The notes: generated by a model from the letters alone, not told the origin. Shown: positions 24,817 through 34,073, counted from the stretch's first letter. The stretch is DNA of 64,000 bases from Martinezella tropici (GCF_008370325.1 NZ_VNIP01000003.1:496001-560000); one strand, 5' to 3'. Made by a program: numbers and translations.

Positions 24817-25869
24817 TCATCGCGCCGCGGCGATCGGGTAAGACGCTGCGGGCATGCGCGCCAGTGTGAAGGCTTCGAACGAGCGTTTCAATAGCGCGCC
24901 ATCGAGCCCGTCCAGAATGAAGACCAGTCGCGAAGTGCGGTCCTTCGAAGGCCAACCATCCATGTGCACCGGTGTATGAACCAGATGCTGGACGCCATGG
25001 ACGGCTACGGGGCGCTCCTCGCCGCTGAGATTGAGGATACCCTTCACCCGCAATACCCGCTCCCCATGCCGATTGAGCAGCATGGTCAGCCAGAGCCCGA
25101 AAGCGGTCCAATCGACAGGCCTGTCGATGCTGAGCGAAATCGAGGAAATAGTGGCCTGATGCGGCGCGCCGTCCGAGGAAACGAGCTGCACCGGCTCCTC
25201 GCAGTAAAAGCCGCTTGGCGACAGGCTACCGCTTGGCGAGACATCGCTTTGAACGGCGACCAGCGAGGAGAGATCAAGATCCGGATCGGCCGCGATCAGG
25301 ATCGGGGCATCGGGATTGAGCACGCGAAGGCGAGCTTCAAGGTCGTCTCCACCACGGTCCGCCTGAAGATCGGTCTTGGTGATGATCAACCGGTCCGCGA
25401 CCGCTGCCTGCCTATTGGATTCGATATAGGTGTCGAGCTGGTGCAACCCATTCACAGCATCGACGGTCGTAATCACGTTACCGGCACAGAAGTGATGCCG
25501 GAGCACCGGATCGGCCTTGATGGTCGAAAGCACAGGGAATGGATCGGCGAGACCGGTGCTTTCGATGATGACGCGCCGGAATGGCGGCAACAACCCGCGC
25601 TCGCGGCGGGAGTAAAGTTCCTTGAGTGCCGTGGCAAGCTCACCCCGTACGGTACAGCAAACGCATCCCGAACGCAGCAGCACCATCTCGCCGTCGACGC
25701 TTTCGACGAGATCGTGGTCCAGCCCGATCTCGCCGAATTCGTTGATGAGCACCGCCGTATCGGCAAAGGCCGGATCCGCCAGGATGCGCTTGAGCAGCGT
25801 TGTCTTGCCGGAGCCGAGAAAGCCCGTCAGTAGATTGATCGGCAGAAACCCGCTTGTTTCAATCGACAT
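24817..25869 (-). CDS. G3E-family GTPase (CobW/COG0523), putative metallochaperone
   Basis: 350 aa from the ATG at 25869; an in-frame extension upstream is the shadow of the next gene. Walker A GFLGSGKTT (16-24), NEFGEIGLDHDLVE, the metal-binding CVCC (69-72) in SGCVCCTVRGEL, ESTGLADPFPV, and a TKTD guanine motif. These are the features of G3E GTPases, which insert metals (Zn, Co, Ni) into client proteins. The C-terminal domain has a His-rich segment (HGVQHLVHTPVHMDGW) that may also bind metal. It overlaps the small CxxC gene by 11 bp. A likely client is the metal-dependent deacetylase-family hydrolase of the same operon. Confidence 0.9.
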   Translation of the reverse strand: MSIETSGFLPINLLTGFLGSGKTTLLKRILADPAFADTAVLINEFGEIGLDHDLVESVDGEMVLLRSGCVCCTVRGELATALKELYSRRERGLLPPFRRVIIESTGLADPFPVLSTIKADPVLRHHFCAGNVITTVDAVNGLHQLDTYIESNRQAAVADRLIITKTDLQADRGGDDLEARLRVLNPDAPILIAADPDLDLSSLVAVQSDVSPSGSLSPSGFYCEEPVQLVSSDGAPHQATISSISLSIDRPVDWTAFGLWLTMLLNRHGERVLRVKGILNLSGEERPVAVHGVQHLVHTPVHMDGWPSKDRTSRLVFILDGLDGALLKRSFEAFTLARMPAASYPIAAAR

Positions 25870-26191
25870 GCCTTGCCTCCATCCAGGCGACGAAGGCATC
25901 GTCGAGCGGATCGCAGGGCCGGCCGATGAGCCTTTCGGCCGCCGGCCAGAGATGACCGAGATCTTCGATGATCTCGCTCCTGCCCGTTCGCGTCGACAGC
26001 ACGAAGGATGCGCCCTGCCAATCGGACAGGACAAGGCCGAAGCCCGAGAGCATCGCGTTGGCGGCACGCACGCGCTCGGCACGCTCACGCCTCCGGTCGG
26101 GGCTGGCGTGATTGCGCGTGAATACGCCCGGCCGAGCCGCAGCGTCGGTCCAGTGCTCATTGCCGCCGAGCACGCCGCACAGTGAACACAT
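25859..26191 (-). CDS. small CxxC protein paired with the G3E GTPase
   Basis: 110 aa, with a GGAGG ribosome-binding site before the ATG at 26191. It opens MCSLCGVLGGNEHWTD, with a CxxC pair and a nearby His that could bind a metal. The rest is basic, then VRAANAMLSGFGLVLSDWQGASFVLSTRTG and a C-terminal acidic segment. I recognise no named domain. The 11-bp overlap with the GTPase suggests stable partnership; it may be a metal donor, a client, or a scaffold. Confidence 0.75.
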   Translation of the reverse strand: MCSLCGVLGGNEHWTDAAARPGVFTRNHASPDRRRERAERVRAANAMLSGFGLVLSDWQGASFVLSTRTGRSEIIEDLGHLWPAAERLIGRPCDPLDDAFVAWMEARHVD

Positions 26192-26236
26192 AACAATCGC
26201 CTCCGACCTAATGCCTCGATCCTTCAGCCTAGCCGG

Positions 26237-27118
26237 CTATTTCTTGCGCGGAAAGCGGGCCGCGAAATCGTCGGCGATCTCGTTCATCGTGACGAACTTC
26301 ACGCCGGGATGCTTGATCATATGCGCATAGAGCCGCTCAAGCATCATCAGCACCTGCGGCCGGCCGGCGACGTCGGGATGGATGGTGATCGGGAAGACGG
26401 CATAATCCATCTCGCGATAGACCCAATCGAACTGATCGCGCCACATCTGCTCAATGTCGTGGGGATTAACGAAGCCGTGGCTGTTCGGGGATTTCTTGAT
26501 GAACATCATCGGAGGGAGGTCGTCGAGATACCAGGATGCCGGGATTTCGATCAGGTCGGTCTCTTGGCCGCGCTTCAGCGGTACCATCCAATCCGACGGT
26601 TTGCGCGAATAGTCGATCTTCGTCCAGCTGTCGCCGACACGCACATAATAGGGCGTGAAGTCCTTGTGCATCAACGAGTGGTCGTATTTGATGCCGCGCT
26701 CCAAAAGCAGCTCGTTGGTCACATTGGAGAACTCCCACCACGGCGCGACATAGCCGGTCGGGCGCTTGCCGGAAAGCCTGGTCACCAGCTCGATGCACTT
26801 GTCGAGAATCTCGGTCTCCTGCTCGCGCGTCATGGCGATCGGATTTTCGTGGCTGTAGCCGTGAATGCCGATTTCATGGCCGGCATCGGCCACAGCCTGC
26901 ATCTGCTCCGGGAAGGTCTCGATCGAGTGGCCGGGAATGAACCACGTCGTCTTGATGCCAAAACGCTCGAAAAGCTTCACCAGCCGCGGGCTGCCGACTT
27001 CGCCGGCAAAGAGCCCTCTCGAAATGTCATCGGGCGAATCCTCGCCGCCGTAAGAGCCGAGCCAGCCGGCCACGGCATCGACGTCGACGCCAAAACTGCA
27101 CAAGATTTCCTTTGCCAT
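26237..27118 (-). CDS. polysaccharide-deacetylase-family hydrolase (HP0310/PuuE-like)
   Basis: 293 aa with a GGAGGTC ribosome-binding site. NodB-fold motifs are present: Asp12 and Asp14 in FGVDVDA, the metal pair in HGYSH (86-90), YVAPWWEFS, and [13 protein letters not shown] near the end. The [18 protein letters not shown] stretch is typical of the HP0310-like and allantoinase-like branch, which includes both peptidoglycan deacetylases and enzymes that open ring amides. No signal peptide is visible, so a cytoplasmic role on a small amide or ring compound is more likely here than cell-wall trimming. Confidence 0.88.
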   Translation of the reverse strand: MAKEILCSFGVDVDAVAGWLGSYGGEDSPDDISRGLFAGEVGSPRLVKLFERFGIKTTWFIPGHSIETFPEQMQAVADAGHEIGIHGYSHENPIAMTREQETEILDKCIELVTRLSGKRPTGYVAPWWEFSNVTNELLLERGIKYDHSLMHKDFTPYYVRVGDSWTKIDYSRKPSDWMVPLKRGQETDLIEIPASWYLDDLPPMMFIKKSPNSHGFVNPHDIEQMWRDQFDWVYREMDYAVFPITIHPDVAGRPQVLMMLERLYAHMIKHPGVKFVTMNEIADDFAARFPRKK

Positions 27119-27151
27119 GGGATGACCTCCTTCAATTTAAGTTTTCTGTAA

Positions 27152-28255
27152 TCAGTGAGCCGGGATGACGGTCGCGTCGGCCGGATCCCAGGTAAGCATG
27201 ACCTCGGCGCCTATGGGAAAGGCGTCGGGCCGGTATTTGTCGACATGCGCTTCCAGGGCGAGGCCTCGGCCGTCGGGCAGGCTGATGCCGATCTGCGAGA
27301 TGTGGCCGACGACGTCGAAACGCTCGACGCGCGCGCCGACAACATTGCCGCCAAAGGTCCCGACCAGATTGTCGCGCGCCGAGCCGTCTGCCGCATGAAC
27401 CTCGATCGCCTCCGATGGAATGACGATGTTGACCTTGCTGGAAAGGCCGCCATTGGCACAGCCCGATAAGGTGCCGAACGAGGTCGAGACGAGTGTGCTG
27501 TCGGCTTTGGTGCCGGCAACCTCTCCCTCGAAGATGGTGTTGCGGCCGATGAACTGCGCAACGAACGGCGTGTTCGGGCGCGTATAAAGCTGATGCGGCG
27601 GGCTGATCTGCTCCACCCTGCCCTGGTTCATCACGACGATGCGGTCGGACAATGCCAGCGCTTCCGACTGGGCATGCGTGACGAAGACGAAGGTCACGCC
27701 GAGTTTCTTCTGCAGCAGCTTCAGCTCGTTCTGGATTGCCTTGCGCAGATTGGCATCGAGGGCTCCCAGCGGCTCGTCGAGAAGCAGCACATCCGGTTCG
27801 ACCACCAGGCCGCGCGCAAGCGCGATGCGCTGGCGCTGGCCGCCGGAAAGCTTGTCGGGCTTTCGCTCGGCAATATCCTCCAGCCCAAGGGTCGCGAGAA
27901 TGCGGTCGACCCGCGCATCCCGCTCGACCTTCGCCATGCCCTTGACTTCGAGACCATATCCAACGTTCCGCCGCACGGTCATATGCGGAAAAAGCGCATA
28001 GTTCTGGAAGATCATCGATGTCGGCCGGTTCTGCGGCCTGACATCGTTCATGCGCTCGCCCTTGATCATCATGTCGCCGGAAGAAATGCTTTCAAAGCCG
28101 GCAATCATGCGAAGCGTCGTCGTCTTGCCGCAGCCCGACGGGCCAAGGAAGGCGATAAATTCACCCTTCTTGATCGAAAGATTGAAGTCGATGACGGCGG
28201 GCGTGCCATTGTCATAGACCTTGCCGACATCGATGAGTTCCAAATCATATATCAT
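27152..28255 (-). CDS. ABC importer ATPase, PotA-like (second of operon)
   Basis: 367 aa. Walker A GPSGCGKTT, signature LSGGQRQRI, Walker B DVLLLDEP, followed by a C-terminal TOBE-type regulatory part (NIVIPSEAIEVH, VMLTWDPADATVIP). It belongs to the MalK/PotA group. The operon encodes another ATPase of the same class at 33000-34073, while there is only one pair of permeases. The two may form a heterodimer, or this one may serve another condition. Start at 28255 has GGAGATC. Confidence 0.93.
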   Translation of the reverse strand: MIYDLELIDVGKVYDNGTPAVIDFNLSIKKGEFIAFLGPSGCGKTTTLRMIAGFESISSGDMMIKGERMNDVRPQNRPTSMIFQNYALFPHMTVRRNVGYGLEVKGMAKVERDARVDRILATLGLEDIAERKPDKLSGGQRQRIALARGLVVEPDVLLLDEPLGALDANLRKAIQNELKLLQKKLGVTFVFVTHAQSEALALSDRIVVMNQGRVEQISPPHQLYTRPNTPFVAQFIGRNTIFEGEVAGTKADSTLVSTSFGTLSGCANGGLSSKVNIVIPSEAIEVHAADGSARDNLVGTFGGNVVGARVERFDVVGHISQIGISLPDGRGLALEAHVDKYRPDAFPIGAEVMLTWDPADATVIPAH

Positions 28256-28278
28256 GAGAGATCTCCGGGCGTGGAGGA

Positions 28279-28330
28279 GGAGGCGGATATCGCCTCCCCG
28301 CGCGGCATAGGATGGCCGGCCGCAGCCATC
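28279..28330 (-). promoter_or_regulatory. two hairpins after the binding-protein gene
   Basis: GGAGGCG-GATAT-CGCCTCC (28279-28297) and GATGGC paired with GCCATC (28311-28330) lie in the 78 bp between the exported binding-protein gene and the second ATPase gene. Such stems usually protect the upstream mRNA segment or reduce read-through, giving an excess of binding protein over the following genes. Confidence 0.6.
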
Positions 28331-28333
28331 GGA

Positions 28334-29566
28334 TCAGGCATTGAGGAATTCATCCCATTTCTGAACGAGATGGTCGTATTCGTCCGGCCACTGGTGCCAG
28401 TAGGCGACGTTCTTGGCGCGCTCCGCCAGCGAGCCGCCGTCGCGCAGGTCGCCTTCCTTTATGCCACGCTCGGCGGCACCGACCCACGGCTTGCCCTCGT
28501 ACCAGAAAGCATATTTGTCCGGCGCCATGACCTTCTGGATATTGGTCGACGGCGAATAATAGCCCTGTTCGGAAACGGTGATGCCGGGTTCGCCCGAAAG
28601 CCAGTAATCGGCGTAGGCGATCACGGCATCCTTGTTCGGCGTGCCTGCGATCATCGAGGGACCGATCGCCCAGCCGCGATAGCCTTCCTTCGGAACGGCA
28701 TATTTGCACGCCTTACCCTGCGCCTTGACCGCCATGACGGCCGGCTGCCAGGCGTCGCAGACGACCATCTCGCCCGATGCCATCAGGTTGACCAGCTCGC
28801 CGAAATCGCCCCACAGCGCGCGGAACTGCCCGTCCTTCTTCTTCGAAACGAGGAACTTCGCCGCTTCGTCGATTTCGGCCGTGCTCGGATTGCCCGGATT
28901 CTTGACGTTCAAAAGGCCAAGCGTGTTCATGGCCATGATGGCCTGGCCGAAGGCGATCAGCGGATCGGTGTTGAGGCCGGACTTGCCCTTGAACTTCGGA
29001 TCGAAGATCGCCGACCAGGTGTTGGCTTCCTCGGCGGAGAGAACGTCGGGATTGTAGCCGATGGAATCGTAATTATAGACGGCGGGTACCATGTTCAGCG
29101 TGGTCTTGGCATCATCGGCCCAGATCTGGCCGACGATCTGCTGCTTCGGCTCCCACTTGTCGGACGGCGTCGTGAAGGTGTCGCGGATATTGGCCCAGTT
29201 CTTCAGGGAGGCGGCCGGGACCGGCTCGACATTGTTGGTCATGACGATCGACGGCAGGCGCTCGCCGATGATCTCCCAGCAATCGTAATCCTTGGAGCCG
29301 GACAGGATCTTGGTCTGCGCGTCCGGAAAGGTCGCTGCCGTACCGGAGGTCTGCCCGACGCCACTCGCCTTGCGAAAATCGTCGAGAATACGCTCCTGAA
29401 CGGTGACGGACAGGCCGATGGTGCGCAACTGCTCCTTGGCAAGGCTAGCAGCCTGCGCATAGGCCGCCCGCGATGACAGGAAGGGCGTGCCGCCCCCGAT
29501 CGCGAGCGCCATCACGCCAGCGGAATGCTTCAACAGAGAGCGTCTGTTCATTTCCATTTTGGACAT
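28334..29566 (-). CDS. PotD-like exported substrate-binding protein
   Basis: Start at the ATG at 29566 (MSKMEMNRRSLLKHS), with TGGAGAAC before it; 410 aa. The N-terminus has a Tat-type NRRSLLK followed by a hydrophobic segment and an AYAQA cleavage site, so it is a periplasmic protein. The mature part is a type-II binding fold of the spermidine/putrescine (PotD) group. It serves the permeases at 31186-32933. Longer frames upstream are not part of it. Confidence 0.92.
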   Translation of the reverse strand: MSKMEMNRRSLLKHSAGVMALAIGGGTPFLSSRAAYAQAASLAKEQLRTIGLSVTVQERILDDFRKASGVGQTSGTAATFPDAQTKILSGSKDYDCWEIIGERLPSIVMTNNVEPVPAASLKNWANIRDTFTTPSDKWEPKQQIVGQIWADDAKTTLNMVPAVYNYDSIGYNPDVLSAEEANTWSAIFDPKFKGKSGLNTDPLIAFGQAIMAMNTLGLLNVKNPGNPSTAEIDEAAKFLVSKKKDGQFRALWGDFGELVNLMASGEMVVCDAWQPAVMAVKAQGKACKYAVPKEGYRGWAIGPSMIAGTPNKDAVIAYADYWLSGEPGITVSEQGYYSPSTNIQKVMAPDKYAFWYEGKPWVGAAERGIKEGDLRDGGSLAERAKNVAYWHQWPDEYDHLVQKWDEFLNA

Positions 29567-29664
29567 TTTTGTTCTCCAGTGCTGATTGCTGTTCCCTTGG
29601 ACCCTTTGTGGGCCTGCTTCATTGCCGTATCGCCCTTCACCCGGTCGCTGCCGGGTGATGACGA

Positions 29665-30432
29665 TCAGTACCGCCCCACGAGGAGGCCACCATCCACGAC
29701 CAGAACCTGGCCGGTCATGTATCTCGCGCCGTTCGAGGCGAGGAATGCGATCACGTCGGCGATGTCTTCCGGCTCGCCGAGCCGGCCCATCGGGATGAAC
29801 TCTGCCGCCTTTTCCGCGCCGGCAGGCCCGAGCGAATTCTCTTCCGAAAGAAGTTGGGCGGTGCGGATATAGCCCGGCGCGATGCCGTTGACCCTGATGC
29901 CGTCCTTCGCCAGCTCGACCGCAAGCCCGCGCACCAGCCCGACGACGCCGGATTTCGCCGCCGAATAATGGATATGCTCGTCCCATCCATAGGCCACGCC
30001 CATGATCGAGGAGAGCGCGACGATGCTGCCCGACTTTCGGGCGCGCATGCCGGGTACGGCGGCACGCACCAGCTTGAAGATGCCCTTCAGATCGACATCC
30101 ATGGTCAGATCCCACTTGTCGTCGGTGAGCTTGTCGAGCGGCGTGCGATGGGCGATACCCGCATTAGCAACGATGACGTCGATCTTGCCGAAGCGTGCCT
30201 CGACATTGGCGACGAGCTGATTGGCCGCTTCCGTCGAGCGCACGTCGTAAAAGTGAAACTCGGCCGAACCGCCGGCGGTCAGAATGTCGCGAACCGTCTG
30301 CTCGCCTTCCTTTTTAAGAATATCGGTGACGACGACATGATCGCCAAGCGCGGCAAAGACCTTCGCTGTCGCCTGGCCGATGCCGATGCCCGCTCCCGTG
30401 ACGATGACCACCCGCTTTTCTAAACTGTCCAT
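29665..30432 (-). CDS. short-chain dehydrogenase/reductase
   Basis: 255 aa. Classical SDR motifs: TGAGIGIG in the N-terminal nucleotide fold, NAGIAH, and YSAAK with the catalytic Tyr/Lys after SSIMGVAYG. The acidic residue after the second strand (VVTDI) suggests NAD(H) as cofactor. A second SDR gene follows 13 bp upstream. Substrate unknown; an alcohol or amino-alcohol delivered by the operon's importer is plausible. Confidence 0.9.
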   Translation of the reverse strand: MDSLEKRVVIVTGAGIGIGQATAKVFAALGDHVVVTDILKKEGEQTVRDILTAGGSAEFHFYDVRSTEAANQLVANVEARFGKIDVIVANAGIAHRTPLDKLTDDKWDLTMDVDLKGIFKLVRAAVPGMRARKSGSIVALSSIMGVAYGWDEHIHYSAAKSGVVGLVRGLAVELAKDGIRVNGIAPGYIRTAQLLSEENSLGPAGAEKAAEFIPMGRLGEPEDIADVIAFLASNGARYMTGQVLVVDGGLLVGRY

Positions 30433-30445
30433 CTGCTTGTCTCCC

Positions 30446-31189
30446 TCAGAGCATCACATCGCCGGAATTCGGTCCAAGGGTCTGGCCGACAAAGAGGCTT
30501 GCTGCCGGCGAGGCCAGAAACGCCACGGTCGCGGCCACCTCTTCGGGCTCGCCGAAGCGACCGAGCGGCAGTTCGCGCTTCTTGCGTTCGCGCCATTCCT
30601 CGGAAAGACCGCGCACCAGCGGCGTATTGATCGGCCCAGGCGCCACGGCATTGACCCGCACGCCGCGGCTCGAAACCTCGCGAGCGAGCGCCTTGGTCAT
30701 GCCGATGATTGCAGCCTTCGCACCGGAGTAATGAACCAGCTCGATGCCACCGATCTGGCCGAGCTGGGAGGCGACGTTGACGATGACGCCCTCGCCGCGC
30801 GCCAGCATCGAAGGCATGACGGCCTTGGTCATCAGGAAGGTGCCGCGAACATGCACGGCAAACATCCGGTCGAAATCCTCAAGCTCGAGGGTCTCGAATG
30901 CCGCCTGATGCGCTATGCCGGCATTGTTGACGAGAAGGGCGACATCGCCATGCAAGGCCTTGGCGGCAGCATGGACTGCCGCCACATCCTCGGGCCGCGC
31001 CACGTCACCGGCGATCGCGGTCGCCGCACCGCCCGCCTCTTTGATCTGCGAGGCAACAGCCTCGGCTCGCTCAGCCGAGAGGTCATTGACCAGAACCGAA
31101 TAACCGTCGGTGGCAAGGCGCAGCGCAATGGCACGCCCGATACCCGAGCCGGCGCCGGTGACGATGGCGGAAACCCTCTGCACCATCAT
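30446..31189 (-). CDS. short-chain dehydrogenase/reductase (second)
   Basis: 247 aa. TGAGSGIG, NNAGIAHQ and YSGAK are the SDR motifs; VNDLS after the second strand again suggests NAD(H). The ATG at 31189 overlaps the stop of the permease gene as ATGA. It is similar to the next SDR in general form but not a simple duplicate. The two may act in sequence or together. Confidence 0.9.
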   Translation of the reverse strand: MMVQRVSAIVTGAGSGIGRAIALRLATDGYSVLVNDLSAERAEAVASQIKEAGGAATAIAGDVARPEDVAAVHAAAKALHGDVALLVNNAGIAHQAAFETLELEDFDRMFAVHVRGTFLMTKAVMPSMLARGEGVIVNVASQLGQIGGIELVHYSGAKAAIIGMTKALAREVSSRGVRVNAVAPGPINTPLVRGLSEEWRERKKRELPLGRFGEPEEVAATVAFLASPAASLFVGQTLGPNSGDVML

Positions 31190-32031
31190 GCATCCTCCTG
31201 AATGCGGACACGCTTGGCGCGGCGGACCGACAGGCCCATCAGGATCGCGTAGGTGCCGAGGAGCGCGAAGGAAAAGAGCGTCGTCAGCACCCCGAAGGCA
31301 AAGACGTTCGGATGCACCTCGACGGAGAAGGTGCCGTAGATGGCGAGCGGCAGCGTCAACTCGCGGCCGGAGGCAAACAGAGTGCGTGAGAACTCGTCAT
31401 AGGACAGCGTGAATGCGAAGAGCATGGCCGAAAGCACGCCCGGAAAGATCAGCGGGAAAGTGACCTTGCGGAAGGTGCGCGCCGGCGTGACGCCGAGCGA
31501 CCAGGAGGCCTCCTCCATGCTCGGATCGAACCTGTTGAAGATGGCAAGCATGACGAGGAAGGCAAAGGGGAAGGTGTAGACGACATGCAGGACGAAGGCC
31601 GTGCTCCACCAGTGACGGTCGATGCCGAAGGCATTAGCGACAAGCGCCATGCCGAGGCCGACAAGCACGCCCGGCACCATCATGCCGAGAACGATGAGAT
31701 AGAAAGCCGCGCCGGAACCGCGGAACTTGCGGCGAAAGGCCTGGGCGGACGTGACGCCGAGCACCGTCGAGACGATCATGGTCATCAGCGCCAGAAAGAG
31801 CGAGCGGATCAGCGCCTGGTCGATCGGCAAGGGTGCGATGCGCGAGGGCGGCGTCAGGCCGAAGAGATGCCGATACCAATAGGTCGACCATTCGATGATC
31901 GGAAATTGCGGACCACCCTCTGGTCCAGTCTGGAACGACAGGATCGCCAGGACGACGAGCGGGCCATAGAGGAAGATCAAGAAGAGGGTCGTGTAGACAC
32001 CCAGGCCGAGCTTGATACCGCCAGCATTCAT
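31186..32031 (-). CDS. ABC importer permease, PotC-like
   Basis: 281 aa from the ATG at 32031, two bases after the stop of the other permease. About six membrane segments are readable, and the EAA loop is EEASWSLGVTPARTFRKVTFPLI. It is the second permease of a PotABCD-type importer. Longer open frames that run upstream are in the overlap with the other permease gene and are not real. Confidence 0.93.
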   Translation of the reverse strand: MNAGGIKLGLGVYTTLFLIFLYGPLVVLAILSFQTGPEGGPQFPIIEWSTYWYRHLFGLTPPSRIAPLPIDQALIRSLFLALMTMIVSTVLGVTSAQAFRRKFRGSGAAFYLIVLGMMVPGVLVGLGMALVANAFGIDRHWWSTAFVLHVVYTFPFAFLVMLAIFNRFDPSMEEASWSLGVTPARTFRKVTFPLIFPGVLSAMLFAFTLSYDEFSRTLFASGRELTLPLAIYGTFSVEVHPNVFAFGVLTTLFSFALLGTYAILMGLSVRRAKRVRIQEDA

Positions 32032-32033
32032 GA

Positions 32034-32933
32034 TCAGAGCTCCTTTCTGAGGTCGACGATCTTGAGCAGGGCTGCGACGACCGCACCCATGATGATCGTG
32101 AGCACAACGCCGGCGACTGCGGCAAAGGCCCATTTCAGCGAGCCGACCTGGGTGACGATGATGTTGCCGAGCAGATTGACCTTGCGGCCGGACAGGGCGG
32201 CGGACGTTGCGAATTCGCCGAGAACCATGACGGAAACGAAGATCGCGCCAACCACCACGCCAGGCATGGACAACGGCAGTATGATCGTGCGGAAGATGCG
32301 CCAGAAGCCCGCACCGAGATCCTGGGCTGCTTCGATGACCGAAGCGTCGATGCGGCCCATCATGAAAGCGATTGGCCCGACCATGAAGACGCAGTAGATC
32401 TGTGTCATGCCGATGATGACGGACAGCTCCGAAAACAGCAGCACCTCTATCGGCTGCTGCACGATGCCGAGCTTCATCAGGATCATGTTGATGGCGCCTT
32501 CGGTGCCGAGCATCGGCCGCCAGGCAAGCACGCGGATGAGGAAGGACGTCCAGAACGGGATGACGCAGAGCACCAGAAGCACCGTCTGCAGCGTCTTGTT
32601 CTTGATGAGAAGCCCGACGAAGAGTGCCGCCGGATAGCCGACGATCAATGTCGATACCAGCACAAGCAGCCAAATGCGGATCGTCGTCCAGAGCGCCCCG
32701 AGATAGGTGGGGCTCGTCAGGAAGGTGACCCAGCTCTGCAGGGTCAGCGTCGGCTCTATCTTGAAGGTCGTCTGCGTCCAGAAGGAAACATAGACCATCA
32801 TCAGCATCGGCAGAACGAGGAAGGCGACCATCCAGATCATGCCCGGCGCCAGAAGCCAGAATGTCTTGCTCGATCTCCGGCGCACGGTTACGCCTTCCTG
32901 GACGGCTTCCTCGCTTGTCGCAACCATGGTCAT
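32034..32933 (-). CDS. ABC importer permease, PotB-like
   Basis: 299 aa, GGAGAGCG before the ATG at 32933. Six membrane segments and the EAA loop EAAQDLGAGFWRIFRTIILP. The first permease of the importer, 66 bp downstream of the ATPase gene. The pattern CVIPFWTSFLIRVLAW is typical of PotB-type proteins. Confidence 0.93.
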   Translation of the reverse strand: MTMVATSEEAVQEGVTVRRRSSKTFWLLAPGMIWMVAFLVLPMLMMVYVSFWTQTTFKIEPTLTLQSWVTFLTSPTYLGALWTTIRIWLLVLVSTLIVGYPAALFVGLLIKNKTLQTVLLVLCVIPFWTSFLIRVLAWRPMLGTEGAINMILMKLGIVQQPIEVLLFSELSVIIGMTQIYCVFMVGPIAFMMGRIDASVIEAAQDLGAGFWRIFRTIILPLSMPGVVVGAIFVSVMVLGEFATSAALSGRKVNLLGNIIVTQVGSLKWAFAAVAGVVLTIIMGAVVAALLKIVDLRKEL

Positions 32934-32999
32934 TTCTCGCTCTCCTTGGAGGGGCCGGGGAAAGATGTCGAAGGGCTCTTGCCAGCCGAAAACCCCGCA

Positions 33000-34073
33000 T
33001 CAACCGAAGACAAGGGCATCCTCCTTCTTCCAGACGAGCGCATAGCGATCCATTTCGACAAAGGCCGGTGGGCGGGCATGGCTCAGATGGGATTCGACCT
33101 CGAAGACGTGACCGCCATCGAGCGCAAAGAAGGAATTGACCGCCGCTCCGGAATATTCGCTGGCGATGAAATCACCCTCGATGCGCACCTCGTCATTCGA
33201 TAGCGCGGCATCGCGGGCGCGGATCGAAATACGGTCGTAGCGGATCGCATAGGCCGGTTGCGGCGCCTTCCGGCGCGATGCATTCAGGGGGAAGCGGCCT
33301 GCCGGCCCGACGAAAGCATCCTCGACGACATTGCCGGCAAACAGGTTATAGCAATTGAGAAAGCGGGCCACCGAGGCCGTTGCCGGGCTGTTGTAGACCA
33401 CATCCGATGCGGCGGCCTGGGCAATGCGGCCGCGATCGAGCACGAGGACCAGATCCCCCATCGCCAGGGCTTCGCTCTCGCTACCGGTGACATGCAGGAA
33501 GGTCACGCCGCAGCGCTCGCGGATGATCTTGAGCTCGCTTCGCATACGGCCGCGCAGATTGGCATCGAGCGCGCCGAGCGGCTCGTCCAGCAGCACCATC
33601 TTTGGCTCCGTCACCAATGTGCGCGCCAGGGCGACGCGCTGGCGTTGCCCGCCGGAAATCTGCGTGACGGCGCGGTCGTCAAATCCCTTGAGGCCGACCA
33701 GCGACAGCATGTCCTGAACCCTCTTTGCCAGGACGCGCGCATCCGTGACCGGATCGACCTTGCGGTTGCGCAGGCCGAAGGCAACGTTCTCGGCAACGGA
33801 AAGATGCGGAAACAGAGCGAAGTTCTGAAAAACGAAGCCGATGCCGCGATCATGCGGCTCCACGCCATCGAGCCGTTTACCGTGGAAAAGGATCGAACCG
33901 GCATCCGGCTCCTCGAAGCCGGCAATGACGCGCAGCAGTGTCGTCTTGCCCGAGCCGCTGGGGCCTAGCAGCGAGATATAGGCATTGTCGGGCAGAGAGA
34001 AATCTATCCTATTTAGCGCGGGCGCCGCGCCATAGGACTTGGTGACTTGGCTGAGCTGAAGAACGGTCGACAC
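33000..34073 (-). CDS. ABC importer ATPase, PotA-like (first of operon)
   Basis: The best start is a GTG at 34073 (VSTVLQLSQVTKSYG) with AGGAAA before it, giving 357 aa; ATG codons further upstream would add unlikely N-terminal sequence. Walker A GPSGSGKTT, signature ISGGQRQRV, Walker B KMVLLDEP, and a C-terminal TOBE part. It is the first gene of the operon that runs to 22189 and is divergent from the GntR gene. Confidence 0.9.
   Translation of the reverse strand: MSTVLQLSQVTKSYGAAPALNRIDFSLPDNAYISLLGPSGSGKTTLLRVIAGFEEPDAGSILFHGKRLDGVEPHDRGIGFVFQNFALFPHLSVAENVAFGLRNRKVDPVTDARVLAKRVQDMLSLVGLKGFDDRAVTQISGGQRQRVALARTLVTEPKMVLLDEPLGALDANLRGRMRSELKIIRERCGVTFLHVTGSESEALAMGDLVLVLDRGRIAQAAASDVVYNSPATASVARFLNCYNLFAGNVVEDAFVGPAGRFPLNASRRKAPQPAYAIRYDRISIRARDAALSNDEVRIEGDFIASEYSGAAVNSFFALDGGHVFEVESHLSHARPPAFVEMDRYALVWKKEDALVFG

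Noticed and set aside
25870..26196. An N-terminal extension that would fuse about 109 residues to the G3E GTPase
   Set aside because: The extension is in another frame of the CxxC gene, is Arg/Ser/Pro-rich without known features, and the ATG at 25869 starts a normal family N-terminus.
29567..30115. Extended frame upstream of the exported binding protein
   Set aside because: It runs in another frame of the SDR gene; the ATG at 29566 has a good ribosome-binding site and starts a Tat signal peptide.
32032..33003. Extended frame upstream of the PotC-like permease
   Set aside because: It is the shadow of the PotB-like gene in another frame; the ATG at 32031 is two bases after that gene's stop.
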